Source: Clostridium sp. MCC353
GTDB lineage: Bacteria > Bacillota > Clostridia > Lachnospirales > Lachnospiraceae
Reading direction: 5' to 3'
Length of the DNA: 64,000 bases
Assembly (NCBI RefSeq): GCF_018785315.1
Contig: NZ_WQPN01000005.1
Location: 1 to 64,000, forward strand
The translations under genes and the position numbers were made by a program. The notes beneath the pieces are model-generated. The model made no database searches, had not been told where the DNA came from, and worked only from the letters and a program-made list of their open reading frames with translations. Positions within the stretch are counted from its first letter, which is position 1. The number at the start of each line of letters is the position of its first letter. Positions 23,743 through 33,087 of the stretch are shown here, in pieces.

Positions 23743-25112
23743 AAAGCCTGCTCCGCATAGTGATCCGATATATTACCACTGCCTGCTTAATCAGCTTCGC
23801 CGTTCTGGCGCTGAGTTTTTCTGCCTATGTGTACAGCGTCATCAAGTACCGCACCACCAGCGGCATTTACCATACTTTAGGGAAAATTACAGAAGGATTT
23901 TATTGGAATGAAGATGATCAAAACATAGATCTGTCTGAAGAAAGTTTAGAACTGCTGGAAAAACACTTTATATTCGCTATGGAATTAAATGAAGAAGGAA
24001 ACATAATCTGGGATTACCGGCTGCCCGAAGAGCTGAATCAGAAATATTCCCTGGCCGACATGGCGTCCATGACCCGCTGGTATCTGAACGATTATCCGGT
24101 CAAGGTCTGGAATAATCAATATGGAACCTTTGTCGGAGGCCTGCCCAAAAACAGCATCGCCAAATACCGGCTGGAAATAGCTCCTGAGGCCTTAAATGCC
24201 GTCTTAGTCCTGCTTCCTGCCTGGAATCTGGCTTTTATCCTCCTTTTGTGCATCATTCTGGCTGTCAGGCTGTACCGCTCCCTCCTGCCCCTTGGCCGCG
24301 GCATTGAAAACCTGTCGGAAAATAAGCCGGTCTGCCTCAAGGAGACGGGCATCACATTCGAGCTGGCTAAAAAGCTGAATCAGGCTTCCGCCATCCTCAC
24401 CGCCCAGCACAATGCCTTAAATAAAAGGGACACGGCCCGCACAAACTGGATTGCAGGGGTATCCCACGACATACGGACACCTCTTTCCATGGTCATGGGG
24501 TATGCGGAAAGCCTGGAATCCAACCAGTCTCTTCCCCCCAAACAGCGCCATGAAGCTGCGATCATAAAAGAACAGAGCCTGATCATCAGGGATCTGATCG
24601 AAGACCTGAACCTGACCTCCAAGCTGGAATACCAGATGCAGCCTCTCAATTTGTCCCTCTGTTCTCCTGCCTCCATGCTGCGGACTTTAATCGCAGAGTA
24701 TTATAACCAGGATCTGCCCCAAAAGTATGAAATCAGTCTGCAGGTTCGAAATGAAGCGGAACGGATTCTCTTATCCGCCGACCAGCGCCTGTTAAACAGG
24801 GCGTTCACCAATCTGATTGGCAACAGCATCCGTCATAATCCGGACGGCTGTTTCATTACGGTCACGGCAGACGGTGATGAATCCATCTGCATTCTCACCT
24901 TTTCCGATACGGGCTGCAAAATTCCTCCGGCGGTGGCTGAATATTTTTCTTCTCCGGACCGCCACAGGGAACTCCCGGAAGGGCTTCACATCATGGGGCT
25001 TCAAGTGGTTTCCCAGATTGCCGCCGCCCATAAAGGGACCTTCAGAATACTCGGTTCCGGCAGTGTGGAATTAAGGATTCCGGTCGATAACATGCGGCAG
25101 GTATGTTATTGA
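23739..25112 (+). CDS. Sensor histidine kinase
   Basis: A 457-residue kinase with transmembrane helices near residues 8-32 and 155-180 enclosing an extracytoplasmic sensor of about 120 residues. Then follow a HAMP-like linker, the phospho-acceptor box IAGVSHDIRTPLSMVMGY, N box FTNLIGNSIRHNP and a G1 box DTGCKIPP. The ATP lid is short and the second glycine-rich box (GLHIMGLQVV) is degenerate compared with canonical kinases. It starts in ATGA overlap with the regulator and forms a two-gene operon. The last gene (25119) converges on it. Confidence 0.9.
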   Translation: MKSLLRIVIRYITTACLISFAVLALSFSAYVYSVIKYRTTSGIYHTLGKITEGFYWNEDDQNIDLSEESLELLEKHFIFAMELNEEGNIIWDYRLPEELNQKYSLADMASMTRWYLNDYPVKVWNNQYGTFVGGLPKNSIAKYRLEIAPEALNAVLVLLPAWNLAFILLLCIILAVRLYRSLLPLGRGIENLSENKPVCLKETGITFELAKKLNQASAILTAQHNALNKRDTARTNWIAGVSHDIRTPLSMVMGYAESLESNQSLPPKQRHEAAIIKEQSLIIRDLIEDLNLTSKLEYQMQPLNLSLCSPASMLRTLIAEYYNQDLPQKYEISLQVRNEAERILLSADQRLLNRAFTNLIGNSIRHNPDGCFITVTADGDESICILTFSDTGCKIPPAVAEYFSSPDRHRELPEGLHIMGLQVVSQIAAAHKGTFRILGSGSVELRIPVDNMRQVCY

Positions 25113-25118
25113 AAAAAA

Positions 25119-25814
25119 TTACCGGCCGCCCTCTTCTTTGAAGAAATGTTCGATTTTTAGTTCGTGGATCAGATCAATCACCTGGCTCGTCTTTTTATAC
25201 CCCAGTTTTTTCAGCAGGGTGGTGATCTGGGTTTTCACCGTGCCCTCAGAGACAAACCGGCGTTTCGCGATCTGGCGGTTGCTGACCCCATCCAGTTTCA
25301 GCGCGATAATCTCCTTCTCCGAAGCCGTCAAACCGGACAAAAGCCCCAGAGCGAACATAAGGCTGGTTTCCGTCTTTTTCAGGCGTTTGAATTCTTCCCG
25401 CAGCTTTTGGTTTGCCGAATGGTTTTTCCTGAGTTCTTCCACGGTTCTTTGTATGGCTGCGACCAATTCATCATTGTTATAGGATTTTACCACATAATCC
25501 CGCACAGAGGGAATGCAGTAGGAATTATAGATCGTGCTGTCGTCATCTCTTACGGTCATCATGATCACAGCCGTTTCCGGGTGGTTCATGGACAGGTTGT
25601 ACGCGGAGGTCAGGCCGTCGCTGCTGCTGTCCATTTCCACATCCATGATCACAATATCCACCCGGTTGGCAGCCACAAAGGCTTCCGCCTCCTTTCCCGA
25701 CGATACTTCGCCTGCAATTTCAAAATGACCGATGGACTGAATGGATTTTCTTATGTTTTTCCGTATGAATACTTCATCGTCGGCCAGAAGGATTTTAATC
25801 ATTTCAGGATTCAT
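25119..25814 (-). CDS. NarL/LuxR-family response regulator
   Basis: A 231-residue regulator: receiver with IKILLADDE, acceptor D58 (VIMDVEMDSSSDG) and conserved K in DYVVKSY; a coiled-coil-like linker (about 125-160, HSANQKLREEFKRLKK); and a C-terminal LuxR helix-turn-helix (LTASEKEIIALKLDGVSNRQIAKRR, EGTVKTQITTLLKKLGY). GGAGGAAAAG fixes the ATG at 25814. The kinase gene 25846-27333 lies 31 nt upstream on the same strand and is its partner. Its target may be the divergent SIS/ABC importer operon at 27533. Confidence 0.9.
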   Translation of the reverse strand: MNPEMIKILLADDEVFIRKNIRKSIQSIGHFEIAGEVSSGKEAEAFVAANRVDIVIMDVEMDSSSDGLTSAYNLSMNHPETAVIMMTVRDDDSTIYNSYCIPSVRDYVVKSYNNDELVAAIQRTVEELRKNHSANQKLREEFKRLKKTETSLMFALGLLSGLTASEKEIIALKLDGVSNRQIAKRRFVSEGTVKTQITTLLKKLGYKKTSQVIDLIHELKIEHFFKEEGGR

Positions 25815-25845
25815 CTTTTCCTCCATTCCTTAAAGTGATTCAGGT

Positions 25846-27333
25846 TTATTTTCTCCGCGCTTCGTACAGGGGAAGCATCAGGTAGACGGAAGTTCCTTCA
25901 TTTACCCTGCTCTCGATCCTGATCATGCCTTTATGCATCTTAATGATCTTTTCCGCATATGCCAGCCCCAGCCCCCAATTGTTTTTCGAATTCTTTGAGG
26001 TGTAAAATGGGGTGAAGATCTGTTTTAATTGATCCCTGGGTATACCGATTCCATTGTCGCGGACTTCAATAATGACCTGATAGTGGTTTGAAAACACCAG
26101 CACCTCTACACTGCCGTCCCCAATCCCTTTTATGGCTTCCAGCGCATTTTTCAGAATATTCACCAGCGTCTGGGTCAAAAGCTGCCCGTCGGCCAGGACA
26201 AACAGGCCGTCTTCCTCTTCCTGTATCTCCAGCTCTCTTTCTGAAATGGATTCGAATTCCGCTTTGGCCTTCCTAATGAGATCCGTAACCGGGAGTTTTT
26301 CAAAATGGAACTTCTTTTCTTTAAAAAAATTATTCAGATCATTCATTTTGTCCAGCACGGAGCTGTTTCCGTCGATCAGGCAGCTTATCATTTCCCTGGA
26401 CTGCTCATCGCCGTTTTCCTTCAGATGCTCTTCCAATTCCTTCAAAATCACCATATTGGATATCAGATTATTTTTTATGCTGTGGGCGATCACGCGCACT
26501 CCCAAATCGCTGTTCGCCTGCCGTTTTTCAATGGAACCGTTGGGCTTTGCCAGCAGCCGTTCCATCTTCAGATAACGGGTAAAGGAGATCACACAGAGAA
26601 TCGTAAAGCAGATGGAACAGCCGATGATGGCCTTCCAGTACCGGTCGGACCAGCGGCTGCTGTAGAAAAAGATGCGGGAAAGCAGGAAATAAATGCGGTC
26701 CAGCAAAACCACCTGCAGCGGAGTGATAATGCCGATGACCGTAAAAAAGAGCATCAGCGCACACATGGAAACATAGAGGCTGAGCAGCTTGCTGCGGAGC
26801 CATTTGACGCGGACCTTGGTAAAGTTATGGATCAGCAGGCCGGCAGAAAACAGGATCACAGTGATCATCAGCAGGCGGAACCCTGTATCCATATTTTTAA
26901 GAACACTCTGGGGACAATTGGCTGCCAGCCAAAAATAAACCTGAGGGGTGAATGCGGTGAACAGGAGAAGGGACGGCAGTGCGGCCAGACCCAGACAGAG
27001 TTTGCGGCTGCATTTTCCGGCAGCCAGAGTTTCACTGATAGAAAATGTAAAAAATCCATAGAGAGCCAGGCTCCGCCCCGAATTAATGATCTGGTTCAGC
27101 AGATTGCTTCCTATGGGATAATTCTGCATGTAGTCATGAAGCGGCCTGGACAGATAAAAAATGGTGAACAGTTCATTTGAAATGCCTCCGATTTTGGCAA
27201 AGTAGAACATAAAGCCTATAATGAGCAGAGTGAGGCCAAGAAAAACCAGCACGAAATAAATGACCTTGATGTCTTTTATCAGAAAAACCACTAATAAACA
27301 GGAAATCGCCAATGTGAGCAAATAAAAGAACAT
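25846..27333 (-). CDS. Membrane sensor histidine kinase with multi-helix N-terminus
   Basis: A 495-residue kinase. The first about 240 residues contain seven or eight hydrophobic helices with short loops, a membrane sensor like those of 7TM or MASE-type kinases. The dimerisation region carries VIAHSIKNNLISNM as the probable phospho-acceptor box, followed by a HATPase with NILKNALEAI, DNGIGIP and NNWGLGLAYAEKII. AAGGAGGTAATC sets the start at 27333. It forms an operon with the LuxR-type regulator and is divergent from the SIS/ABC operon, which suggests it senses the importer's substrate or its metabolite. Confidence 0.9.
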   Translation of the reverse strand: MFFYLLTLAISCLLVVFLIKDIKVIYFVLVFLGLTLLIIGFMFYFAKIGGISNELFTIFYLSRPLHDYMQNYPIGSNLLNQIINSGRSLALYGFFTFSISETLAAGKCSRKLCLGLAALPSLLLFTAFTPQVYFWLAANCPQSVLKNMDTGFRLLMITVILFSAGLLIHNFTKVRVKWLRSKLLSLYVSMCALMLFFTVIGIITPLQVVLLDRIYFLLSRIFFYSSRWSDRYWKAIIGCSICFTILCVISFTRYLKMERLLAKPNGSIEKRQANSDLGVRVIAHSIKNNLISNMVILKELEEHLKENGDEQSREMISCLIDGNSSVLDKMNDLNNFFKEKKFHFEKLPVTDLIRKAKAEFESISERELEIQEEEDGLFVLADGQLLTQTLVNILKNALEAIKGIGDGSVEVLVFSNHYQVIIEVRDNGIGIPRDQLKQIFTPFYTSKNSKNNWGLGLAYAEKIIKMHKGMIRIESRVNEGTSVYLMLPLYEARRK

Positions 27334-27488
27334 GATTACCTCCTTAAATGGAAGGGACAAGGGTTATTTGTGTCGATTGTAGCACGCTTTCCATAGGCAG
27401 TCAATGAAGGAAACCAAGGCCGGGGGGTATAAAAAATTTATGACTGCCTGAGAAAAAATATCTGTGTTATGATCTGCTTAACCACTCA

Positions 27489-27504
27489 ATTTGTCCGGAC
27501 AAAT
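27489..27504. promoter_or_regulatory. Perfect 16-nt palindrome upstream of the SIS/ABC operon
   Basis: ATTTGTCCGGACAAAT is a perfect palindrome 29 nt upstream of the SIS gene start, in the leader between the divergent two-component system and the importer operon. It is a candidate operator. Confidence 0.6.
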
Positions 27505-27532
27505 GAGACGAAAATTAAAGGAGAAGGCTGTT

Positions 27533-28276
27533 ATGAGTAACTATTCAAAAATGTATTTGGACCACGTTATGGAGATGCTTCAGAAAATCAGTTCCACACA
27601 GGAAAAAGAAATAGAAGAAACTGCGGGAAAGATGGCGGAAACCATCATAAACGGAGGCAGCATTTTTCTGTTCGGCCCCGGACATGCGGGAATCTTCACC
27701 CAGGATTTGTACCACCGGGCAGGAGGGCTGATTCTGGCCAATCCGATCCTCCATCCCGGAACCTTGGTCAGCAACCGGCCCATTACCACCACGTCGGAAC
27801 TGGAAAAGCTTCCCGGTTCCGGGGCGCTGGTATTGAACAGCGTGCCCATCAAAAGCGGGGATATGCTGATCATACATTCTGTGGCGGGCCGCATTCCGAT
27901 TGTGACGGAAATGGCCGTAGAGGCCAGACAGAGGGGAATATTCGTCTCTTCCATAATCAACATGGAATTTGCCCAAAATGTAACTTCTTTTGATCCAAAA
28001 GGCTATATGCTGTATGATGTAAGTGACGTGGTGATCGATGACTGCGGAGATTTTGGAGACGCCAGCATTTTAATTGAAGGTATGAAACAGAAGGTAGCCG
28101 CTACCTCAACCATCACAGCGTCCTTTATCGGCCATACACTGGAAATCCGCACCTGTGAACTGCTGCTGGAAAAAGGATTTGTGCCTCCGGTCGTGCATAG
28201 CACGAATGTAGACGGGGGAGACGAAGAAAACCGCCGCCTGCTGGAGGAATATAAGGACAGGATTCATTACCTGTAA
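27533..28276 (+). CDS. SIS-domain (sugar isomerase-like) protein
   Basis: A 247-residue SIS-fold protein of the UPF0309/'sugar isomerase domain' type. The sugar-phosphate site is suggested by GGSIFLFGPGHAGIFTQDLYHRAGG and GDMLIIHSVAGRIPIVTEMAVEAR. Family members bind phosphosugars; the reaction here is unknown. AAAGGAGAAGGCTGTT precedes the ATG at 27533. It is the first gene of an operon with an NMT1/SsuABC-type importer, an unusual pairing that hints at an amino sugar or sugar-derived substrate, though this is speculative. Confidence 0.85.
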   Translation: MSNYSKMYLDHVMEMLQKISSTQEKEIEETAGKMAETIINGGSIFLFGPGHAGIFTQDLYHRAGGLILANPILHPGTLVSNRPITTTSELEKLPGSGALVLNSVPIKSGDMLIIHSVAGRIPIVTEMAVEARQRGIFVSSIINMEFAQNVTSFDPKGYMLYDVSDVVIDDCGDFGDASILIEGMKQKVAATSTITASFIGHTLEIRTCELLLEKGFVPPVVHSTNVDGGDEENRRLLEEYKDRIHYL

Positions 28277-28293
28277 TGAAATGGAGGCGCAGA

Positions 28294-29073
28294 ATGGAAC
28301 AAACTAAAAAAATATGGGCGCAGAAAACTTCAGCGCTGTTCGGCATTTTATCTTTCAGCATTTTTATGATCGTATGGATAGCAATTTCTTCCTCTTCCGC
28401 AGGCAAAATATTTGCCAGCCCGGCAAAGGTATGCAGGGCATTCGCCGCAAAATCGGAAGGCGGAGTGATCTGGACCCATATCGGGGCCAGTTTGTCAAGG
28501 GCTCTGGGGGGATTTTCCCTGGCATTTATATGCGCTCTGCCGGTATCATTTTTAATGGGATGGTATAAGCCGTTCCGGCTGATCGTGGAACCATGGGTGA
28601 AGTTCATTAAGAGCATACCGCCCATCGCATACATCCCCTTGGTCATCGTGGCACAGGGCATTGGTGAATCCGCTAAAATCACTGTAATCTTCATCGGTTC
28701 CTTTCTGGTTATGGTGATTTCCATCTATCAGGGCGTAATCGGGGTGGACAATACCTTGATTAAAGCGGCCCGGGTGCTGGGAAGCAATGATTTTCAGATC
28801 TTTTACCGGGTGATCATCCCCTCTTCCCTGCCCCATATCCTGGTCGCAATGAGGTTGGGCATGTCGGCGTCACTGACCACCCTTGTGGCGGCAGAGTTGA
28901 CCGGAGCACAGATCGGCCTGGGGCAGATGATTCAGGAAGCCAGCATGTATTTCCAGATGGATGTAGTGCTTCTGGGGATTTTAATCATCGGAATCATCGG
29001 ATTTTTATTGGACCGCGTGATCGCGGTTTTGGAGAGGAGGATTACCGGATGGCAGGAAACGAGAACGGTGTAA
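28294..29073 (+). CDS. ABC importer permease (SsuC/TauC type)
   Basis: A 259-residue BPD-type permease with about six transmembrane helices and the EAA-like loop AARVLGSNDFQIFYRVIIPSSLPHILVAMRLG, as in nitrate/sulfonate/taurine permeases. ATGGAGGCGCAGA sets the ATG at 28294, 17 nt after the SIS stop. Its end overlaps the ATPase gene start by 25 nt. Confidence 0.9.
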   Translation: MEQTKKIWAQKTSALFGILSFSIFMIVWIAISSSSAGKIFASPAKVCRAFAAKSEGGVIWTHIGASLSRALGGFSLAFICALPVSFLMGWYKPFRLIVEPWVKFIKSIPPIAYIPLVIVAQGIGESAKITVIFIGSFLVMVISIYQGVIGVDNTLIKAARVLGSNDFQIFYRVIIPSSLPHILVAMRLGMSASLTTLVAAELTGAQIGLGQMIQEASMYFQMDVVLLGILIIGIIGFLLDRVIAVLERRITGWQETRTV

Positions 29074-29849
29074 AAAAAGTAAAGGTGGATATCAGAAACA
29101 TAGACCGCGTCTACCAAAGCAGCCGGGGTCCTGTAAAAGCGCTGAATCACATCAACCTTCAGATTTATGAAAATGAATTTGTCTGTGTGGTGGGGCCGTC
29201 CGGATGTGGAAAATCCACGCTGCTCAACATTATGGCCGGGCTGGATCAGGCCACAGGAGGCGAAATTCTGGTAGATGGTGAAAAAGTGGAAGAACCCAGC
29301 ACCGAACGGGGCGTGGTCTTCCAGCAGTATGCGCTTTTTCCCTGGCTGACCGTTAAAAAAAATATCATGTACGGCCTGAAAAATAAGAAGATGAACAGGG
29401 AACAGGCAGAAAAAGCCGCTGAAAAATATATTAAAATGGTAGGCTTGGACGAATTCTCAGGTTCCTATCCCAAAGAACTGTCCGGCGGCATGAAACAGAG
29501 AGTTGCCATAGCCAGGGCATTTGCCATGAATCCCCAGCTTCTCTTGCTGGACGAACCCTTCGGAGCGCTGGATGCCCAGACCAGAGCCCAGCTTCAGTCG
29601 GATCTTCTGGACACTTGGGAACAGGAGCAGAAAACCTGCTTTTTTATCACTCATGATGTGGAAGAGGCCGTCCTTCTGGCGCAGAGAGTGGTGATCATGA
29701 GCAGCCGCCCGGCAAGAATCAAACGGATCGTGGATATCGACATCCCCTATCCCAGAAATCAGGAAACAAAAATGGAACCCCGTTTTATCGAAATTAAAAA
29801 TGAGATATGGTCTGAAGTATATACGGAATATCTGGCTCAGAAAAAATAG
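29049..29849 (+). CDS. ABC importer ATP-binding protein (SsuB/TauB type)
   Basis: A 266-residue ATPase with Walker A GPSGCGKS (about 51-58), Q-loop VVFQQYALFPW, signature LSGGMKQRVAIARAF, Walker B LLLLDEPFGALD and FFITHDVEEAVLLA. These are hallmark sequences of the nitrate/sulfonate/bicarbonate importer group. GGAGAGGAGGATTACCGG precedes its ATG, inside the permease gene. Confidence 0.93.
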   Translation: MAGNENGVKKVKVDIRNIDRVYQSSRGPVKALNHINLQIYENEFVCVVGPSGCGKSTLLNIMAGLDQATGGEILVDGEKVEEPSTERGVVFQQYALFPWLTVKKNIMYGLKNKKMNREQAEKAAEKYIKMVGLDEFSGSYPKELSGGMKQRVAIARAFAMNPQLLLLDEPFGALDAQTRAQLQSDLLDTWEQEQKTCFFITHDVEEAVLLAQRVVIMSSRPARIKRIVDIDIPYPRNQETKMEPRFIEIKNEIWSEVYTEYLAQKK

Positions 29850-29861
29850 GAGGAAACCAGT

Positions 29862-30923
29862 ATGAAATACAGAACAACAGTTTTTATTACAGGCATGGTG
29901 ATGTCACTGGCTCTTGGCGCCTGCACAAAGCCGTCTGCGGCCCGGACTGAGACGGCAGCACAGACTGAAACAGCGGCCCGGACTGAAACAACGGCCGGAC
30001 AGGAGCAAAAGGAATTGACAGAGATCAGCGCAGCCTATCACCCTGGCCTGGCCGCCCTCTGTGTGCCGGGCTTAGGAGAAGCAAAGGGCTATTTTGCAGA
30101 AGAAGGGCTGAAAGTCAACTGGGTCCAGTTTACAGCGGGCCCGCCGGAAATAGCCGCTATGGTTTCCGGCGACCTGCAGTTCGGATATATCGGCCACGGC
30201 GCCCATACCCTGTGCGCTCAGGGACAGGCGGATGTGATCTCCCTTTCCCATATCAGCAATTCAGAACAGGTTCTGGTGCGTAAAAGTTCGGGAATCAAAA
30301 CGATGGAGGATTTGAAAGGGAAGAAAATCGTTACCCAACTGGGAACTTCCGGAGAGGCCATATTAAATCTGGCGCTGGAAAGGGCCGGGATCGGCAAAAA
30401 TGAAGTCAATATCTACGCCATGGATATGGCAGGGGCCGTATCAGCCTTCATAGCCGGACAAGCCGACGCCATCGCAAGCTGGGATACCCATTCCGTAAAG
30501 ATCAGAAATACAGTAGAAGAAGAACTGGCTGTATTGGCCCAGACATCGGATTTTATCGATGAACGTTCATTCCCCGGAAGCTGGGTTGCCACACCGGAAT
30601 ATCTGGAAGAAAACCGCGATGTGGCAGTCAGGTTCTGCCGCGCATTAAATAAAGTATACCAATACCGGGCCGGACACATGGATGAAACGGTTGAGCAGTC
30701 CGCCAAATTCGGAAAACTAGAGATTGAAAAGCTTCAGGAAACCAGGGATTCAGCGGTATTCTACAGCGCCGATGATCTGAAAAAGATGATTGAAGATGAA
30801 AGCCTCTACGATATCTACCAAAGCCAGCTGGACGGATTCATAAAAGATAAAAAGGTGGATTCCGGAGATGTAAAGGATTATGTAAGGGTGGATATCATGA
30901 AAGAAGCGCTGCTGGCAGACTAA
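29862..30923 (+). CDS. ABC importer substrate-binding lipoprotein (NMT1/SsuA-like)
   Basis: A 353-residue lipoprotein with lipobox LALGAC at about residues 16-21, then a T/A/E-rich spacer of near-repeats (TETAAQTETAARTETTAG), then an NMT1-like periplasmic-binding domain: ITQAVSAAY-like start EISAAYHPGL, VNWVQFTAGPPEIAAMVSGDLQFGYIG, MEDLKGKKIVTQLGTSGE. These proteins bind sulfonates, nitrate or thiamine precursors; the ligand cannot be told. It ends the SIS-permease-ATPase-SBP operon, 12 nt after the ATPase stop. Family B repeat copy 2 begins 4 nt after its stop codon. Confidence 0.9.
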   Translation: MKYRTTVFITGMVMSLALGACTKPSAARTETAAQTETAARTETTAGQEQKELTEISAAYHPGLAALCVPGLGEAKGYFAEEGLKVNWVQFTAGPPEIAAMVSGDLQFGYIGHGAHTLCAQGQADVISLSHISNSEQVLVRKSSGIKTMEDLKGKKIVTQLGTSGEAILNLALERAGIGKNEVNIYAMDMAGAVSAFIAGQADAIASWDTHSVKIRNTVEEELAVLAQTSDFIDERSFPGSWVATPEYLEENRDVAVRFCRALNKVYQYRAGHMDETVEQSAKFGKLEIEKLQETRDSAVFYSADDLKKMIEDESLYDIYQSQLDGFIKDKKVDSGDVKDYVRVDIMKEALLAD

Positions 30924-30926
30924 AAG

Positions 30927-31077
30927 GTATTCGGGAATTGCTTTCCGTCAGATGTGCGTCACACTTTGTGGAAGATTCGGTTCCGATGAGGAAAGCGCAG
31001 CGGGCTGCGTTGGCCAAATCAGAACGAATTCTACTGCAGGCGGGGCGTACAGATGGTGGGAACGAATTTTCAAACAC
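30927..31077. repeat. Family B MITE-like repeat, copy 2
   Basis: About 151 nt with diverged terminal inverted repeats (left GTATTCGGGAATTG, right complement GTGTTTGAAAATTC). It aligns along its length with copy 1 at 22827-22983, including CACTTTGTGG-AGAT, TTCCGATGAGG, GGCTGCGTTGG and GTACAGATGGTGGGAA. It fills the gap between the convergent SBP and AEC genes. Confidence 0.78.
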
Positions 31078-31143
31078 GCCCTAACAGCAAAGCGCTCACC
31101 CCTTCCTTTAACTATCTGTACAAACTCATTTTTACAAAACAAC

Positions 31144-32082
31144 TTATAGTACTCCGGCCAGATTGAGCCCGAAAATCCACAAAAAGATGGTGAACACCGA
31201 TAACACAGAAGTGACCACAATAATCAGCCCTGCCAGTTCCGCATCTCCTCCCATCTGTTCCGCCATGGCGCAGGAAGATACGGCGGCAGGCGCTCCCGCC
31301 ATCACCATAAGCCCCGCCAGGTTTGCCCCCTTAAATCCCATCAGCAGGCTGAGACACACCACCACAGCGGGAACCAGAATCAACCTTCCCACAGAAACAA
31401 AAATAAGTTCTTTCTTATACTTTCTAAGCCCCTCAAAAGTAAATATACCACCCAGCACGATGAGAGACATTGGCGTCGCCAGGGATGAAACATCATTTAC
31501 CACAGTCATGACCGGGCCAGGGATTTTTATTCCGGCAGCTAACAAAATAAAGCCTAAAAGAGATGCCCTGATCAGAGGATTTTTAGCAATCCCTTTTAAA
31601 ATCCCGCTGAAATGGCACTCTCCCGTACAGAATGTTTCAAACAGAATCACGGCCAGCACATTGTAAAGCGGAATTATGGTAGCCGCCACAAATGCGGTCA
31701 TACCGATATTCCCTTCTCCATAAATGGAGGAAACAATGCTGATCCCCAGCAGCACAAAGTTGCTCCGGTAAAGGCCCTGAATGATAACCGACGACCGCTC
31801 CTTCCGTTTTTCCACACGCGGAATGGTCAGGCATAGAAATATAAAAAGTCCCAGCACAGCAAGCAATGCAAACAGTACAATGCCAAAATCCAGCCCTTCC
31901 TCCATTTCCGTTTTGTAGATATTCTTAAACAGCATAAAGGGTAAAAACACATTGAAGACTACCCGGTTCATCTGATTCAGGGTTTTCTCTTCCATAAATT
32001 TCTTCTGTTTCAAATAGTATCCCAAAACCATTAAGCATAAAAGCGGAAATACTACCCGGAATGCTAATATAAAACTTTCCAT
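31144..32082 (-). CDS. AEC (auxin efflux carrier) family transporter
   Basis: A 312-residue membrane protein with about ten transmembrane helices in two inverted halves (N-terminal FRVVFPLLCLMVLGYYLKQKKF; C-terminal LAGLMVMAGAPAAVSSCAMAEQMGGD). AEC members export or import organic acids such as malate; the substrate is unknown. AATAAGGAGCAGAC precedes the ATG. No partner gene is evident; it converges on the ABC importer operon. Confidence 0.9.
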   Translation of the reverse strand: MESFILAFRVVFPLLCLMVLGYYLKQKKFMEEKTLNQMNRVVFNVFLPFMLFKNIYKTEMEEGLDFGIVLFALLAVLGLFIFLCLTIPRVEKRKERSSVIIQGLYRSNFVLLGISIVSSIYGEGNIGMTAFVAATIIPLYNVLAVILFETFCTGECHFSGILKGIAKNPLIRASLLGFILLAAGIKIPGPVMTVVNDVSSLATPMSLIVLGGIFTFEGLRKYKKELIFVSVGRLILVPAVVVCLSLLMGFKGANLAGLMVMAGAPAAVSSCAMAEQMGGDAELAGLIIVVTSVLSVFTIFLWIFGLNLAGVL

Positions 32083-32172
32083 GTCTGCTCCTTATTCCAT
32101 TATATTTTATAAAAATGCTTGTGAGAAGATCCGGTATTGTCCTTCCCTGGAGGCCTTCACCTTCCATAATTC

Positions 32173-33087
32173 TTATTTAAAACAGAGTTCGTAAACCTCT
32201 TCGTCCGTGCATCCCGCATGTTCCTGAATTGCACTGTATATCCTATGTACCGCATCCTCCTCTTCTTCCAGCAGTTCAGCAATTTCAGAGGCAGACAGGC
32301 CTTTTTCTAGTTTCTTGCGCACTATCGAAATTAATTTTAGCCTGGTGCCCCGCTCGATTCCATTTTCAAGTCCTCTCTCAAGTCCCCTTTCCTCTCGTTC
32401 CGCCAGTTCATCCGCAAATAATTCCCTTAACGCTTCACACATATCTCTTACCTCCTCATATTTCTCCCAATTGGCCCGGATAATCAAATCCATCACCGCC
32501 TGGTACAAAGGGTCTGTTTCGTTCCCCTTATAAGCCCTGGCCAATGGCTCAATATCCTCTTTCAGTTCCAGGTTCTTCCCCAGACGGCTCAGCCAAATAT
32601 ACTCCTCTTTGGGCAGCCGGTTTGTTATCAGAATCTGCATCGGAAACATCAGCCCGTCCACATAATAAATCCCTTCATACTCCATTCTCAGCCCGATCCT
32701 GTACATCTCTTCCAAATGTTTGATTAATACCGCTGGATAACAACTGCATACAAAGGAAACAGTCAGTTCCTCCGGCGGTATCTCCATCACTTTTTTCGTA
32801 TTGGACTGATAAATGCATGCATAACCCATAACCTTGTAAAAATCGTTGATGCTTACATAGTCCTCCGGGCTTTTATATTCCACAACATTAAACTGCCGAA
32901 AGATTCTCCCGATACTCTTTGCAACCACATGATCCGGCTTTTGCTTTATGATCAGAGTATCCATCTGCAGCGGCTTTTTACTCAAATTATATTCCTCTAA
33001 AAAGCTAAGGTAAGGACGGTCTTCGTCCAGTTCCAGCTGCAAGGCAGCCTGGAACGCGGGGTGCCACTGTAAGGTTTTCTTCCCCAT
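32173..33087 (-). CDS. Rpn-family (PD-(D/E)XK) nuclease/putative transposase
   Basis: A 304-residue member of the recombination-promoting nuclease (Rpn/YhgA-like) group. The core is visible as QMDTLIIKQ, then FRQFNVVEYKSPEDYVSINDFYKVMGYACIYQ, with the PD-(D/E)XK residues D and E-x-K. The C-terminus has short E/R/G-rich repeats (ERGLERGLENGIERG) and a helical tail (SASEIAELLEEEEDAVHRIYSAI) common in clostridial copies. Such genes are multi-copy and associated with DNA rearrangement. AAAGGAG precedes the ATG. The structured region 33372-33513 lies upstream. Confidence 0.85.
   Translation of the reverse strand: MGKKTLQWHPAFQAALQLELDEDRPYLSFLEEYNLSKKPLQMDTLIIKQKPDHVVAKSIGRIFRQFNVVEYKSPEDYVSINDFYKVMGYACIYQSNTKKVMEIPPEELTVSFVCSCYPAVLIKHLEEMYRIGLRMEYEGIYYVDGLMFPMQILITNRLPKEEYIWLSRLGKNLELKEDIEPLARAYKGNETDPLYQAVMDLIIRANWEKYEEVRDMCEALRELFADELAEREERGLERGLENGIERGTRLKLISIVRKKLEKGLSASEIAELLEEEEDAVHRIYSAIQEHAGCTDEEVYELCFK

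Noticed and set aside
26305-27180. 291-codon plus-strand ORF opposite the histidine kinase gene
   Set aside because: It is antisense to a gene with complete kinase motifs and has only low-complexity, unmatched sequence.
32173-33087. Insertion sequence
   Set aside because: The Rpn-family gene has no terminal inverted repeats or target duplications that I can see around it; treated as a single gene.
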